A stretch of 64,000 nt of DNA from the NCBI RefSeq assembly GCF_041260155.1, contig NC_091930.1:38566437-38630436 (forward strand), read 5' to 3'. The position numbers and the translations under genes were made by a program. This document shows, one piece after another, positions 24,860 to 38,914 of this stretch (within the stretch, counting starts at the first letter, position 1; every line of letters starts with the position of its first letter). The notes under the pieces were generated by a model. That model was not told the DNA's origin. It made no database searches and was given only the letters and a program-made list of their open reading frames with translations. This DNA comes from Ptychodera flava (Eukaryota; Hemichordata; Enteropneusta; Ptychoderidae).

Positions 24860-25330
24860 TTACAAAAAAAAAACAAAAAGAAAGAAAAAAATCAAGACGC
24901 GTATTTCAACAACATAAAAAAGCTGATATATTTTGTGCATTTTGTACTCACATTTGACTCACAAGAAGAATTGGCACTGCTGATGTCCACGTATCAGAGA
25001 TAAGCTATATTAAGTTCCATTGACATGACCGCATGTCTGACTATTACCAAAGTTTTTTAAACAGGCCGGTATAATTGCTGTCCTCTTTCATACCAATTTT
25101 ATTGTTTCCTTCTAAATAGCAAGTGCGAATATTATTTGTTCTCAAAGAATCAATCGAGATGTAAAATAATTGCCTTGCTTATTCAATTTACTATGTATAA
25201 AACAACGTTATTGCCAACAAGCTTGTCTTTTCGGGAGAATTATTCAGTTGCCAGCAATAAAGTTGCCATTGGATAAAACACTAATAGAGAGTGTCCTGGC
25301 AAAAATGGAATTGGTTTTTTGAGGTAGAAG
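24860..25330. other. 3' flank of copy 1, matches 3' flank of copy 4
   Basis: Phrases such as CTCACATTTGAC, GTATCAG.GATAA and AGCAAGTGCGAATAT recur in the same order after copy 4 (60310-60690). A CATAAA word at 24914 could serve as a weak poly(A) signal. No gene. Confidence 0.55.
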
Positions 25331-25552
25331 TACAAGTAAACAACAAAACAGAGAAAATGAGAACACAAATGATGAGAAATGAAAGAAACCTTGCAGGTTA
25401 TTGAATGTGAATGTATTGCTACGTTTACTAAACTAGAAGAATTTGCGGGAATGTCTTACATTACAGGCACCATGGCTGCAGATCAATCGCCATTGATAGG
25501 TTGGAATCCGGTGGGTGGGTGTGGCGGTGGGTTATTATTGCTCGCACAAAAT

Positions 25553-25753
25553 CTAATTTAGCGTGGCTTCAGGTGCTGTTACTGATACCCAGTGAAGTGT
25601 TCCTCGGCCAGAAAGGTAAGACGTCACTGCCGGTGAGGCTGCACACAACTTTTCGACAGCTGTCTGTGTAACAAAACCATCCGTACAAGTGAAAACACTG
25701 ACGCTCGAAAACAGAAAGTTGAACGCGGGAAAAATTAAAAGCTGAGCCGCCAT
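25553..25753 (-). CDS. Candidate small secreted protein (66 aa), TATA-box start
   Basis: A minus-strand frame that begins MAAQLLIFPAFNFLF, a plausible signal peptide, and ends with TAG at 25553. A TATATAAAAA word lies 68 bp upstream of this ATG (25821-25830), at a suitable distance for a start of transcription near 25795. No family is recognised, a second ATG in another frame (25793) opens a competing frame, and no second exon is seen. The block 25330-25890 is missing from the otherwise matching flank of copy 4, so it is an insertion; the frame may be transposon debris. Weakly supported. Confidence 0.2.
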   Translation of the reverse strand: MAAQLLIFPAFNFLFSSVSVFTCTDGFVTQTAVEKLCAASPAVTSYLSGRGTLHWVSVTAPEATLN

Positions 25754-25820
25754 AAAAATGTTTTACACCATGCATGTTTTTTGCAATGGCCATGACCTGG
25801 TGAACGGCACGAGAGCCTTA

Positions 25821-25830
25821 TTTTTATATA
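25821..25830 (-). promoter_or_regulatory. TATA box on the minus strand
   Basis: Read on the minus strand as TATATAAAAA; it is near-consensus and is placed upstream of the small minus-strand frame. No initiator or transcript evidence. Confidence 0.25.
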
Positions 25831-25889
25831 GGTGAGGCATGCAATCCACAATACATGGAAATAACTCCACGTTTCCATCCATCTTGATC

Positions 25890-27747
25890 GGAAATATGCT
25901 TGAAAATGTGTTTATATCTAATGAAGTATATCGCTAAATGATCGATGAGCGGGCGCTAGCAATCAATAACCAATATTGAGAACCGAACCGGTCAAAAACG
26001 ATGCACCCTTGCTAATTTGAAGAAAGGTAACCTCAAACCCCGGTGTACTGTTGTGTCCATTTTTTAAAATCTGCAAACTAACACAGCGATTGTCCATGCA
26101 GGATTTTTGAACAACTGTAGATGACATTTTACTACTAGTTCAGAGAATGTGATGACCGTAGATCATTGTTTATCGATTTATTGCACCGATGACACCTTGA
26201 TTATAATCGCAGACTTCCTTTACGAAAATGTCAACACAGGTGTTTACCAGCAAAGCTTGGTCGTTAAAATAGAGTCTTGGACCGCAAACAATAAAATAGA
26301 TTGTGGCTGTCACATGTCAAGAGATCGTAAATTATTGATTAACACACACGGCATGATTTTGCATTGCACGTGGCCTTAACGCTTTCCGCCGAAGGAAAAT
26401 TTCGAGTTAAGAAGTCTAGATGGCAAAGTTATGAGATGAAGACCTTTCAGAGACGTTACAAAGATGACGCAGAGAAGTTAACGACCTCCGTTCGAACGAA
26501 AGAAATCCAAAATTTAATCTGAACGATGATCATGTATCATAAACTGAGAAATTTTCCAGGGTCCAACCATATGCACCAAAAACCTTGGCGTAACAATAGC
26601 ATACAATCTAGTGGAATTTTCGCACGTTATTCGAACAAGAATAACAGTTATAAAGGTGACGAGTTTATTTTTTCCGTTAATTAAGCATAGCCCCCCCCCC
26701 CGAAAGGTATACGATTACAGTCAGATCTCCTCACAATATGATACAGATTCGAATACGCATCTACCTATAATCATAATTCTAGTAATGCTCGTGCAAGACT
26801 TTTATCGTTTTATTGCATTCGTTCATTTAGTGTGTCAACTACACTATTTGTTGTGTACAGATGTGGAATAGTTGTGTTTGACGAGTCACTTACCACACTG
26901 TCTTGCAATGAAATCGTGTCATGATCTTTGTGAGTTGTACGAAGGCGATGCTTTCAGCTGTGATCATTGATTCAAATGTCTTCGATTCTGTCGTCGAAAG
27001 TTTGCTGTCTTGGTCTACCAGTTGGCTACATTTTGCCATTCCTTTGTCGCGTTGTCCGTCGATGACTCGCGTGCACGCGTCGCCAAAGAAACTCATCGCG
27101 CGTGACCTCAACCATTCTCAAAGACGTTACTTTGGTAGTAGAAAAGACTTACGATAATCAAACAGCGAATTTGTGATACATTCTCGCCATGGTTCAATTG
27201 TTGACGCAGATTGTTGGACGTTTCGATAGTGACATATTGTCGAACGAAAAAACCCAAAAATATTTCCCCCTAATTGGGAAGCTGGAGTGACAAAAAATTT
27301 GTTTTATAACAATAGTAATGACTTTATTTGCAGAAAGTCTTCATCGCCAAATATCCCATAAAATGATCAAATATTTTTTTCTGATATGAAGAGCGTACTG
27401 ACTGCTCATTAAGCCACTTGTCAATGACTGTTTACTTGAGGGGTGTAGCAATATTATGAGACTTGTGATCGCATTCGATGATTTTACGGGAGGACAGTCT
27501 CGAATGCACTGATCCCAACTTGATTGTATCCATCTAGCCTTGTCTACATAGCAACCGCATGCATTCGTGGCCGTGCTGGTAACTCTTACGTACGAATTGA
27601 ACCGCGAATAGTTACATAACATCTGTGTACTGTGCGAACGCTCCAATTGGACAAGTCAAGCCCTCGCTGTCTTCATGTACATTAAGGGTGCATTTTGACT
27701 GCTGTCTATTGTGTTCATCTATTTCCACTACGACTTCCGTAGAAATG
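25890..27747. other. Spacer between copies 1 and 2
   Basis: 25918-26330 matches the spacer after copy 4 (60715-61110; shared ATGATCGATGAGCGGG and CTTGCTAATTTGA). 27320-27747 matches the region before copy 1, with a CCAATTGG palindrome at 27642-27649 some 105 bp before the ATG. No other gene is recognised. Confidence 0.5.
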
Positions 27748-27866
27748 ATGCATATCCGTATTGTGATTGTCATTGCATTTGCACGCTGCGTTGCCGCTGA
27801 TGCCCCCGTGGTTGAGGTCACCTCAGGAGAGGTAGCCGGTACAACCGTTGAATTCTCCCACCCTGA

Positions 27867-28067
<201 letters not shown>

Positions 28068-28602
28068 TGAATGTTTTGCACCACGAACACAGGTAAAGTT
28101 TTTTATACTTTTATGTTATCACAAGCAGGCACCTACTTCAGTATATCAAAAAAAATGTCAAGTGTGAATATTTTCGAGTTCCATAAGAGAGAAACGAGCA
28201 AGTTTTAGATTGAAAACGATTTCGCATTGATCAGAGAGGTACTAAGTCAAACAACTTATTCTAGAGTTAATTGCATGAGAATTTGCCATATGGAAGTCAC
28301 TTCACTCATTGCTCTCGCGAAAGAGTTACTTTAATTTCGCTTCTTACGCGCGTGTCTCGTCTCTCAATCTCTCTTTCTCCAACTCCCTCTGTCTGGTTGC
28401 CCTTCTGTCTTTCCTTGTCTCCATTCCTGTGGCCCCCTCTTCCTCTGTGTGACTATCTGTCTGTTTGTCCATGTCTTTATATCTCTTTGTCTGTCTATGT
28501 CTGTCTCTGTCTGTGTGTTTGTCTGTTTGTTATTCTTTCTGACTCTCACTGTCTGTCTCTGTCTATCTATCTCTATCGCTGCCCCTGTCCGTATCTCTCT
28601 CT

Positions 28603-28605
<3 letters not shown>

Positions 28606-28696
<91 letters not shown>
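28606..28696. repeat. (CT)n tract forming the 3' end of intron 1, copy 2
   Basis: About 45 CT units run straight into the acceptor CTAG at 28694-28697. In the other copies the same place is a mixed CTGT/TCTC pyrimidine tract, so the polypyrimidine tract itself has expanded. Confidence 0.95.
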
Positions 28697-28697
28697 G

Positions 28698-28889
<192 letters not shown>

Positions 28890-29699
28890 TAGTAGCTTGC
28901 GTACCTTTTAGAATAATTAGTGTGACTGTGAATGGAATTGTCAGGACTGAATACGTGTGAGACATAAATGACCCTGGCAAGAAAAAACCCAACGAGTAAT
29001 GCCATGTTAATTGTCATCGTGAAGATTGACTGTCTTATAACGTTTTTGTTCTACATATTAGCAGTAGTGTGAGACATCTCGATAAGTAAATCATGGTATT
29101 AATAAAGTACGTCCAGATATTACAGGAAAAGTTTCAGAATCGGCATTAACACAAGTCACAAACGTCATGGTATCCACGTACGATGAGTGCAATACTTTTC
29201 CAGAAGCAAGCTAACGGAGAAGCGAAAATGCAAATTTCTTTTGTGTTACATTTATCGAAAAAAATCGGTAAAAATGCTGTATCCCCCTTAATTCAAATAT
29301 TATGTTTTTTCATAAGTCATGAAAATGTCAATCGAGAAGATTATTGTTCTAAAAGTACGTTTTCAGACATGCCAGACTTCACTGAGGAGACTCGGGGAGC
29401 ATAAAATCTCGACGAATCTACGATCTATCTCCAGATACTGTGTGACTTAAAATTGCACATTGAGGCATCGCTTACTGTTCAAAAACGGAAAGAAATTTAC
29501 ATTGACTTACTCGAGAGGAAGTATGTTGTAGCCATCTTTTTGTTACGGTGTACCTGACAGTGAAATGTACATGGTATATGTGACAACATAGCGTTAGGAC
29601 AAGCAACTACAATCAGAAAACACTATCACCGTTGACTTACGAATTTGATAATATCCATCGCTCCTTAATACCGCGGATCTATCTACAAGCTTATCCAGA

Positions 29700-30330
29700 G
29701 ATTGGGGTCAATTTATTTACAAGTTCGTACAAGGACATGACCTTATATCATACATGTGCACGTAAATTTGTTGTGATACCTGCCAAAATCATAAGCAAGT
29801 ATAAATTTTGTTTCTTTCTCATATGAAGAGCCATAACTGCGACATGTATGGACAGATTTGTGTCAAATGCATTACAAGGATATGTACATAATTATGTATT
29901 TAATGTGTATATTGATTTGTTTTAATATACAATCCAATATGACCGATTACAACCCATTTATTTCATTTTCATGTCTATAGCTGTAGCTATGACATACTAC
30001 TATCCAATGTGGCACCAAGTAGGTGGCCATTTTGTTACTATTTTTGACATTCAAAAATTATTATAGAAAAATACACGAATCAATTTTTTCCAACTCGATA
30101 CAAGGACACAAAACGCACTATGACATTTATAATTAAATCTGCATGTTTGGCGGGATAACACCATTCAATATGGGTACTAGGTGTCCATTTTGTAATAATT
30201 TTTCTCATATCTAACTCATTATCACGTATATCTGAACGGATTTAATTAAAAATTGATATAAGGACAATGTACGATGACAGACACATGCATATCAGTTCGG
30301 GTTACAATGGGATTCAGTTTGGAATTCGGG
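29700..30330 (-). repeat. Old family A HINE monomers in intron 2, copy 2
   Basis: Repeated complementary units (ACAAGGACA, GAGCCATAACTGCGACATG, TTTGTTTTAATATACAATCC) at about 150-200-bp intervals, parallel to the block in copy 1. Confidence 0.45.
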
Positions 30331-30940
30331 AGGGGGAGGGGCTTTTGTCTATGTTGTAGTCTCATAATCATTTCTTGGACATGTCTGAAACGCTCCAATT
30401 CAAACTAATGACTGGGGCATTGTCCTATGATTTTAAAACCCGCCGGCAAATTTCTCTCGCACTATCATATCAAGAACTTTTAATATCAAAGAGGGATTAA
30501 GAATTCTCAAAACATTTGGGGACTTTGTCATCAACGATCACTAGTTTGATCATCCTAACATCAATGTCGATCCACAGGGGACGAGCACGCCACTGGTAAC
30601 TACGGACTGCTCGACCAGATCGCAGCATTGCAATGGGTACAGAACAACATAGCAGGTGGGGCTAACTTTCATCAAATATGTACTTAATGACTGATAGCAG
30701 AAAAAATGTAATAGCGCTGTTCGTCGAGTGCAATGATCATTATTTTTTCACGAGACTTGTATTTAATTTGCGATGACTGTCGTAGAACCCGTAGAGTTTA
30801 CTGGATCAGGTCATATGTAAATAAGGCATCTCCATATACTAAATATAATCGAACACAACAACAAAACGAGTAGAATAAAAAAATAAATGAATTTTTTAGT
30901 ACTTAATGACGGTCGTCAAACTGGTATTTGTTGTTGTTAG

Positions 30941-32074
<1,134 letters not shown>

Positions 32075-32898
32075 TTTCCTTTGTCTGTTTACAGAGTGGA
32101 ACTGCATCGATGCCGGGCAATCCTCTTACTGATACAGCATTACAAAACAAGGCAGCCCATGGTCTCGGCAAAGTGGTTGGATGCCAGAAGAATACATCTG
32201 AAGAACTGGTTCAATGTCTCCGTACGGTGCCAGCCAAGGAGTTCAGCAAAATTGTAGATCCGTTCGCGGTGATTGCATTATAATGCATTTCCGGTCAAAA
32301 CTGACAGAATTAATCAATATTCAAATTCAAATACTTTATTGTCTGTCCATAAAAACATAAATTTATCTTTCGGCTCGTCGAATAAACACTAAAACGTAAC
32401 ACAACAACAGTCTACATCATAAGTTTGACAGGTTTAACTGACACAGCTATAGGAATAAAGGACTTCCTAAGGTGATCTTTTCACAAAGTAGGATGGGTAG
32501 ATCATTTAGAATTTCTATGGTAGATATGGAGAAGATCTTATATCCAAATTTTCCTGGTTTTGACTCACAAGGGTAATCATGCAGCTAGCTGAATAATGGC
32601 ACAATTACCTTGTCACACTAGTTCAATCTTGACGGGTGTAGTATGCTAGCAGGGTACGCTTACCCATTCCGGACACCTGGTACCACCACTAACTAATGAT
32701 TCGAGATTGCACTATGGATCTTGTCAATGTATTTCTTTTGTGTTGTTTCTTGGACCTGGTTATAACTTGCCTTTAATGATAACGATTTCTGAAATTGATT
32801 TGATGTGTCAAAATCCTACCCACTGGAACCATCACCAAAGGAAGCATCTTAAATTTACATATAAGGAGGATGGGTTGAATCACAGACGATGTTCAGAT

Positions 32899-32924
32899 GA
32901 TGATGATGATGATGATGATGATGA
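32899..32924. repeat. (GAT)n microsatellite, intron 5 of copy 2
   Basis: A pure GAT run; the same place in copy 1 (22540-22570) has a shorter GAT/TGAT run. Confidence 0.9.
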
Positions 32925-32951
32925 TATTCATATGTGTATGAGTGTCGTAAA

Positions 32952-33290
32952 GTTAAGCAATAAACCACATTAAGCCACAGAACACCACGAAATTTGACCA
33001 TTTCACGACATATATGCACGAGCGATGGCGGGAGGCGTATATATGGAGTAAACTGGTCAAAACCGGATGGTATATCTGTTGCTGGGGTGATTTATTTCTA
33101 TGATACCATAACAGTATGTTGAAATTCTTGCGCGAAATTTAAAAAAAAGTCTTTTTCCAAAGAGCTCATGTATATATATATATATCTCACGAATATAGCA
33201 CTCTTATTTTCACTTCTCGACCAATCAGATTACTTTATTTGCGCCATCAATATACTGGTACCATAGATAAAATACAGTCATTTGACTCAA
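32952..33290. mobile_element. Truncated TTAA foldback element, intron 5 of copy 2
   Basis: Begins GTTAAGCAATAAACCACAT; contains TTTGACCATTTCACGACATA, TAAACTGGTCAAAACC, CTCGACCAATCAGATTACTT and GCGCCATCAATATACTGGTA. It is the left arm of the element seen whole at 38915-39545. It matches copy 1 at the same position, so it predates their separation. Confidence 0.65.
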
Positions 33291-34027
33291 TGACCATGTA
33301 ACTGTCTAAATATTGTAAAGCTAGCTAAACTATAACATTATACTTTTCCAAACCTAATTGCCTTCACCGTTTTTCTTTGTAGAACTTAATACCAGGTGCA
33401 GCCGGAGAAGGGCTGGCGGAGGGTCCATTTGCTCCCTTTGTCGACGGGAATGTCTTGCCGGAAGATCCCAAAGCTGTCATTGCTGAAGGACGCTTTTCTG
33501 GAACTGGCATTGACATACTGATGGGTGCAAATGCTGACGAGGGTACATTTGTAATAGCGTTAGCGCTACCTTACACGATAAACCAGACTGAACCTACGGT
33601 GAGCAAATCTCAGTTCGAGGAATTCTTACCGATTTTCCTCTTCGGCCCCGCGAAAAGTAGCCCTGCTGCACACGACGCCGTCAAGCTAATGTACGTGAAC
33701 TGGGCGACAGTGGACTCCGACGACGCTAACTATGCTAGAGCTTTATCGCAGATGACCGGAGATGAGTTGTTTGTTTGCCCGACGGATTTGTCAGCCCGGG
33801 CGTACAGCGAGGCAGGTAGTAAGGTCTATAGGTATTTCATGACCCATGTACCGGCTACGTCAGTCTGGCCTATGCCTTGGAGTGGTGCAGCCCATGCCGA
33901 GGATATCCAGTTTGTGTTTGGTTATCACTTCTTAAACTACACCATAATGCCACAAGATGAGGTGAACATGACACTTCAGATAATGAAGTATTGGACAAAC
34001 TTTGCAAAAACAGGGTATGTGCATAAA

Positions 34028-34103
<76 letters not shown>

Positions 34104-34174
34104 TTACCTCTCTGTCTATGCATATTATAATATATATATTATATATATCTAATATATATATATATATATATATC
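34028..34174. repeat. (TA)n microsatellite, start of intron 6, copy 2
   Basis: About 35 TA units starting some 15 bp after the exon 6 donor, then a second TA block into which a LINE has inserted. Confidence 0.95.
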
Positions 34175-35540
34175 ATATTTATTTATTTATTTATTTATTT
34201 CACTTTAAAGAATACCATTTACATGCTCAAATCGAGTTAAAATTACCCAATAAGGCTGTAATCTCCCATGGGGTCCCAATTAAACACACAGAATTAAAAT
34301 CCAATAAGTGTTAAAAAAACAATGAAGTCAAAAAGCAGACAAAATAAAAATAAAGATAAAATATTTAAAATAAACGACAAAGCAAAGAGAAAAAATAAAA
34401 GTTCTATTTATCAATATTATCCCTAATAAAACATTTCAGCCGAGCTTTAAAAATTTCAACATTGTGGCTGCACCGAATATCATCAGGAAGTGAGTTCCAG
34501 AAACTTGAGGCACGCATAGAGAACGTCCTCTGGCCTGTTTGTGTACGGAATTGAGGGAGTAGCAATTTATGAGTTGCAGCAGAACGTGTCTGGTAACCAT
34601 GAACATCATTTAAAGGCACAAATTTCTCAGAGAGATACGTTGGTGCAGTATTCAGAAGACAATTATAGGTTAAAACACATGTAAAATAAAAGATGCGTTG
34701 TTTAACGGAAAAAAACATTGGCTGCTTCAAAGAGTGAATCGGTTGAGGTATTAAAATCAACATTGAGAAGAACTCTCAGTGCTCTTTTCTGTAACTTATA
34801 CACTTTCTCGATATTTTTTAAAGTTGTATTTCCCCAAACTACACAACAGTAATCAATAGCTGACTGAATTAAACCATAATACAGAACTTTTCTAAGATGA
34901 CATGGAATGAATTTGAATAATCTTCGAAGTAAACCGATTCTCTTGCTCAGAGTGAGACATAAATCGTCAATATGTTTGTCCCAAGTAAGAACATTGTCCA
35001 ATGTAACACCTAAAATCTTCTCAAATGAAACACAAGAGATGTTACACTCATTAATGGCAATATCAAGTCTATCACCCATTGTATCTGCACATTTTAATTT
35101 TTGGCGAGATCCAACCAACATGGCTTTCGATTTGCCTTCATTAATGACCATGCCATTGTTAATTACCCAATCGTTCACTGAAGTGGCGTCGTTTTGGAGC
35201 GACTGATTAACATCGGCAACTGAAATGCCAGATGTAAGGAGAGTCTGGTCGTCGGCATACATGTCTAGGTTAGAATTACACAAAGTCAGTGGCAAATCAT
35301 TAATGAAAATGGTAAAAAGCAGTGGACCTAATATTGATCCCTGAGGCACACCAACAGTAACTTTTTCAACGTCAGATATCTTACTCATGTGACAAACAAC
35401 TTGAGAACGATCTGAGAGGAAAGAATCAAACCATTTTAACACATTTCCATGCAATCTATAAAGAGACAATTTCTTAAGTAGTACATCGTGGTTAACAAGA
35501 TCGAATGCTTTAGAGAGGTCCAAAAACAAAACACCTGAAG
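34175..35540 (-). mobile_element. 5'-truncated LINE (Jockey/CR1 superfamily), intron 6 of copy 2
   Basis: A 275-codon open frame (35529-34702) carries RT motifs LDLSKAFDLVNH, GVPQGSILGPLLF and MYADDQTLL; after one frame break the C-terminal part follows (34763-34404, ending FIRDNIDK). The 3' tail is (AAAT)n at 34176-34200. The 5' end is cut inside the RT domain (at about 35540). Largely open and near-identical to the copy at 31432-32026, therefore young. Confidence 0.9.
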
Positions 35541-35592
35541 CCGACCATCATACAGATGTGTGTGAATATATATTCGAGAGAGAGACTATTAG

Positions 35593-35716
35593 TGCAAGAT
35601 GCGAGGTATAATTATATTCAAATATGCAGATTACATTAATGAGCATTGTTTAGGTATTAAAATCTATGCTAATGACCTTAATCAATGTGGAATATTCATG
35701 TACCTCGGATCTTGCA
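35593..35716. mobile_element. 124-bp hairpin MITE between GA repeats
   Basis: The left arm TGCAAGATGCGAGGTA and right arm TACCTCGGATCTTGCA are inverted; pairing continues inwards through most of the element (ATTAATGAGCAT against ATGCTAATGACC). GA runs flank it on both sides, as if it had inserted into a GA microsatellite. Confidence 0.6.
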
Positions 35717-35719
35717 TTG

Positions 35720-35724
<5 letters not shown>

Positions 35725-35798
<74 letters not shown>
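35725..35798. repeat. (GA)n microsatellite
   Basis: An almost pure GA run in intron 6 of copy 2. Arg-Glu frames through it are artefacts. Confidence 0.95.
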
Positions 35799-35800
<2 letters not shown>

Positions 35801-36639
35801 TTTTCCATATCAGGGTGTTCTTTTATATTTGACGTTGATCGTCATTAATTTCGATAATACCTATTACTTCACCTGTGCATGCGTAAAAGGATGGAAGAAT
35901 ATTTTTCAAAACTTAAACACATGGACGCATGCACACATGAGATTGTTATCAGTATCATCCTCCAGATCGTTGGCCGATTTCGATCTATGCGTCGAGTTGA
36001 TCACACATTTTTGAGTTTGGAAACATCTCTTGCACCCGAGTGGATGGGTCTTTCGAAATCCTATACGCAACATGGAGTTGCAGACATCGTCGTCGTATGA
36101 TATGGCACCGTACCGCGTTTTCATGAAGCGATTTCCTTGGGTACTAGGTCAAGCAATTACTGCAGTAGCTTTAACGTCATTAAAATGATATTATATGGCT
36201 CCTAGGTCACCATTAAACCTCATACCCTTTACTGTCAAGTTACTTTTTCTGCTAATCATAGCGAAGAATGAGCACGGACATGGCCCGTTAAATCAAACTT
36301 TTTGCGGTTTCAGAAATCCAAACCTCCCTTCAAACGACGAAACCGAGGATGAAGACTGGGCCATGTTTACAGTTCCCGGATTGGCGTACAAAGACTTCTC
36401 AGTCGACATGGAAACCAAGTATGGGCACAAAACCAGAGAATGTGCATTCTGGAACGATTATATTCCAAGCCTGATCAAACGAACAGGTATGTTGATACTA
36501 ACGTTTGTTTTCCTAATGTCGCGCGCAGGTATCGATCTTGCCGAAGAGCCAAAACTATTGCTTCAGCACAGCGTCATGTAGTGTTCACTTGAAACCACAT
36601 TTTGAGAAGATAGAGTCACAGTGCCCATGATGATATTGA

Positions 36640-36640
36640 A

Positions 36641-36686
<46 letters not shown>
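36640..36686. repeat. (GAT)n microsatellite, intron 7 of copy 2
   Basis: About 15 GAT units. Confidence 0.95.
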
Positions 36687-36689
<3 letters not shown>

Positions 36690-37364
36690 GCTTATTTTCA
36701 TTCCTTCTGCTACAAATTTGGAAAGAGTCCTTTAAAAGAATGCAAATATATTCCGACTGGGCTACGCTGGGAGTACAATAACATTACTATCATAGGTTTT
36801 TGATGTGCCAGGTTTATCTAATGAAGCAAAACAGCTGGTTGAAAACGACCCTGATCAAGGTGTCGATAGGGCTGCATTGTGGAATGCTAATGAACCTCTA
36901 CTACATTTTTTGGTCAAAAGTCCTCGATGTCCTCCTCAGCAAACAAATCATTTTTTCTGCTCACCAACTTATATTTTTGTTCACTGAGTAAGAAAATTCC
37001 CTGCCAGGTGATGATAAATGTTGTCGGCTCGCATTTTGCCCGCCACGCTGATACGAGTAGAAACACTATCCCTTCCTTTAAAAGGCGCTCATAGGCATTC
37101 CTTTTCAAAACGTTTTGTTGGCTGCCCATTTTAATTACTGTAGTGTCAGTAGTCGTTCAGCGCTTTTCTTTAAGCACCGCAATGGGTCTGGGCAAACTCA
37201 GTAGTCCAGTCCCGTGAGAGCAAATTGACATCACCCTTTTTCTATCTTTTTTTCCAGAAAACTGTAATGAGTGCACGAGTGCCGGCGAAGACATCAAGCC
37301 TTCAATTCTCGTCGTCGGCTTTTTAACGCTAATCATTCGTAAACTTGTCAGTTTCGATGATTGA

Positions 37365-38194
37365 TCAACAACAATTTTCGGAAAAAATGTGAATACCAAC
37401 CTTTCAAGGAACAACTGAACGTCTTTTCCCTTTCCTCATTATATGGACTATTAAATTCGAATTTCTTACAAACTCATTCATACGTACCTTGTTAACACTC
37501 AAGATCATAGTTTTATGGCGCCGCGACGAGATTAAGTCAACATATTGAATGGTAGGTCGCGACGATTCGAAATTAAGCAGGGATGATCACGTTCCAAGGA
37601 AAGTTAATAAGATCCTTAGTTTCGTTCCAGAGATTCGAAATTGAGGATTCGTAGATCGGTTAATACCATCCGAAGTGATGTTGCGAGGAGTAAAGGTCTT
37701 TGTTGGGGTATTGAGGCGAAGATTCGACAAGATAGGTTGAGAGGATCCGAAACACTGAAAACGCCTTCCGGAAGGAAGTAAAACAAAGTCTGAAGATAAA
37801 GCGTGGGTTTTACATGATATTATAGAGTGAGCCTTCCGGAGCAGCTGTTGGTTGTAAAAACAAAGCAAATTCCTCTCAAGAGTACCGATTATGTTGGAGC
37901 ATATTGAAACGATGTTATCTAATGAGTTTTTTTATTTTTAACGGACAAATTATGCATCCAACAAATAAAGGAAAAAGTTAAAACACTTTCAATGAATGTT
38001 TTATAGAATAGGGATAAAATATTTCTATCAACTCTTATGGATCCAGTTTCTCAGAAAGTATAAGCACTGCTGACCCTTTCTTATCATGAATCAACACTAT
38101 TAGTAACCATGTAAGCGTTGACTATACACCTTAAGAGGCGAATATAATTTCTAATCTTACCCTATGGCGCGACACCAAGGACTTAGCCCTATAT
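37365..38194. other. Spacer after copy 2
   Basis: No complete gene. At 37640-37680 the plus strand reads IRRSVNTIR then DVARSKG; the same wording (IRRSVDIIRREVARSKG) is read on the minus strand near 39870-39945. The two pieces are thus an inverted pair bordering the foldback cluster; the family is not recognised. Confidence 0.4.
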
Positions 38195-38410
38195 GGTATT
38201 AATAGACACCTGTTACCTGGTCATGAGGGCTAAAGCGCCCGTTTATTACCCCGAGGGGCCGTGTGTTACCAGAAACACAACGGCCTCTGGGAATAGCGGT
38301 GTGTTTCTGGTAGCACACGGCCACGAGGGGTAATGAACAGGCGCTATAGCCCGAATAAAGACTAGGTTATAGGTGTTTCGTTATAATAACACACCACATG
38401 CTCATGTTGT
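38195..38410. mobile_element. Foldback element, relative of the one at 31293
   Basis: GACACCTGTTACCTGG, GGGCTAAAGCGCCCG, TTACCCCGAGGGGCCGTGTG on the left; CGAGGGGTAATGAACAGG, CGCTATAGCCCG, ATAGGTGTTTC and ACACACCACATGCTCATG on the right, inverted and pairing along most of the length. Confidence 0.65.
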
Positions 38411-38914
38411 ATTATGCTATAGTTTTTTAATGTGTTTTGATATTTTGCACCGCAACAGTCCATTGTGACAAGTTTACTTGACGATATTTCCACAGCGGTT
38501 TCAGTCGTTGTACGTGGTACCATTTTCTTTCAAAATATTCTAAGCATACCTAGCAACATCCTTGGTTGTACTTGAATATTTTTGTCGATGAGCTGTTCAA
38601 GTTCCAACGCTGTTGGAATGTTTGAAAATGTTGGAAAATCTACTTTAGCGAGAGGCTCGTCGCTCATCCCGAACGCACATCACATTCTAGTCATCCACCA
38701 TTGTTGCAAAGCTGCACATGACACTACGGTCACGTGACCGGACACTTTTCCAAATTTGGTCAAAACTATTTCCCTAGGGAAACAGCTTTTCAAAAAATAC
38801 CCTCTGATGTCACTTTTGTCGATTCAGTAGGGACTAGACGTATCTATTTTCTCGTCACGTGACGTATTCTGGCGAATCGCGACACGTACTGAGCATGTGG
38901 CGTGTTATAATTAA
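38411..38914. other. Sequence between two foldbacks
   Basis: No coding frame recognised. It begins with ACATGCTCATG and ends with the complement GAGCATGTGG (38891-38900), so this stretch may be the inside of a larger inverted element into whose end the TTAA foldback inserted. Confidence 0.35.
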
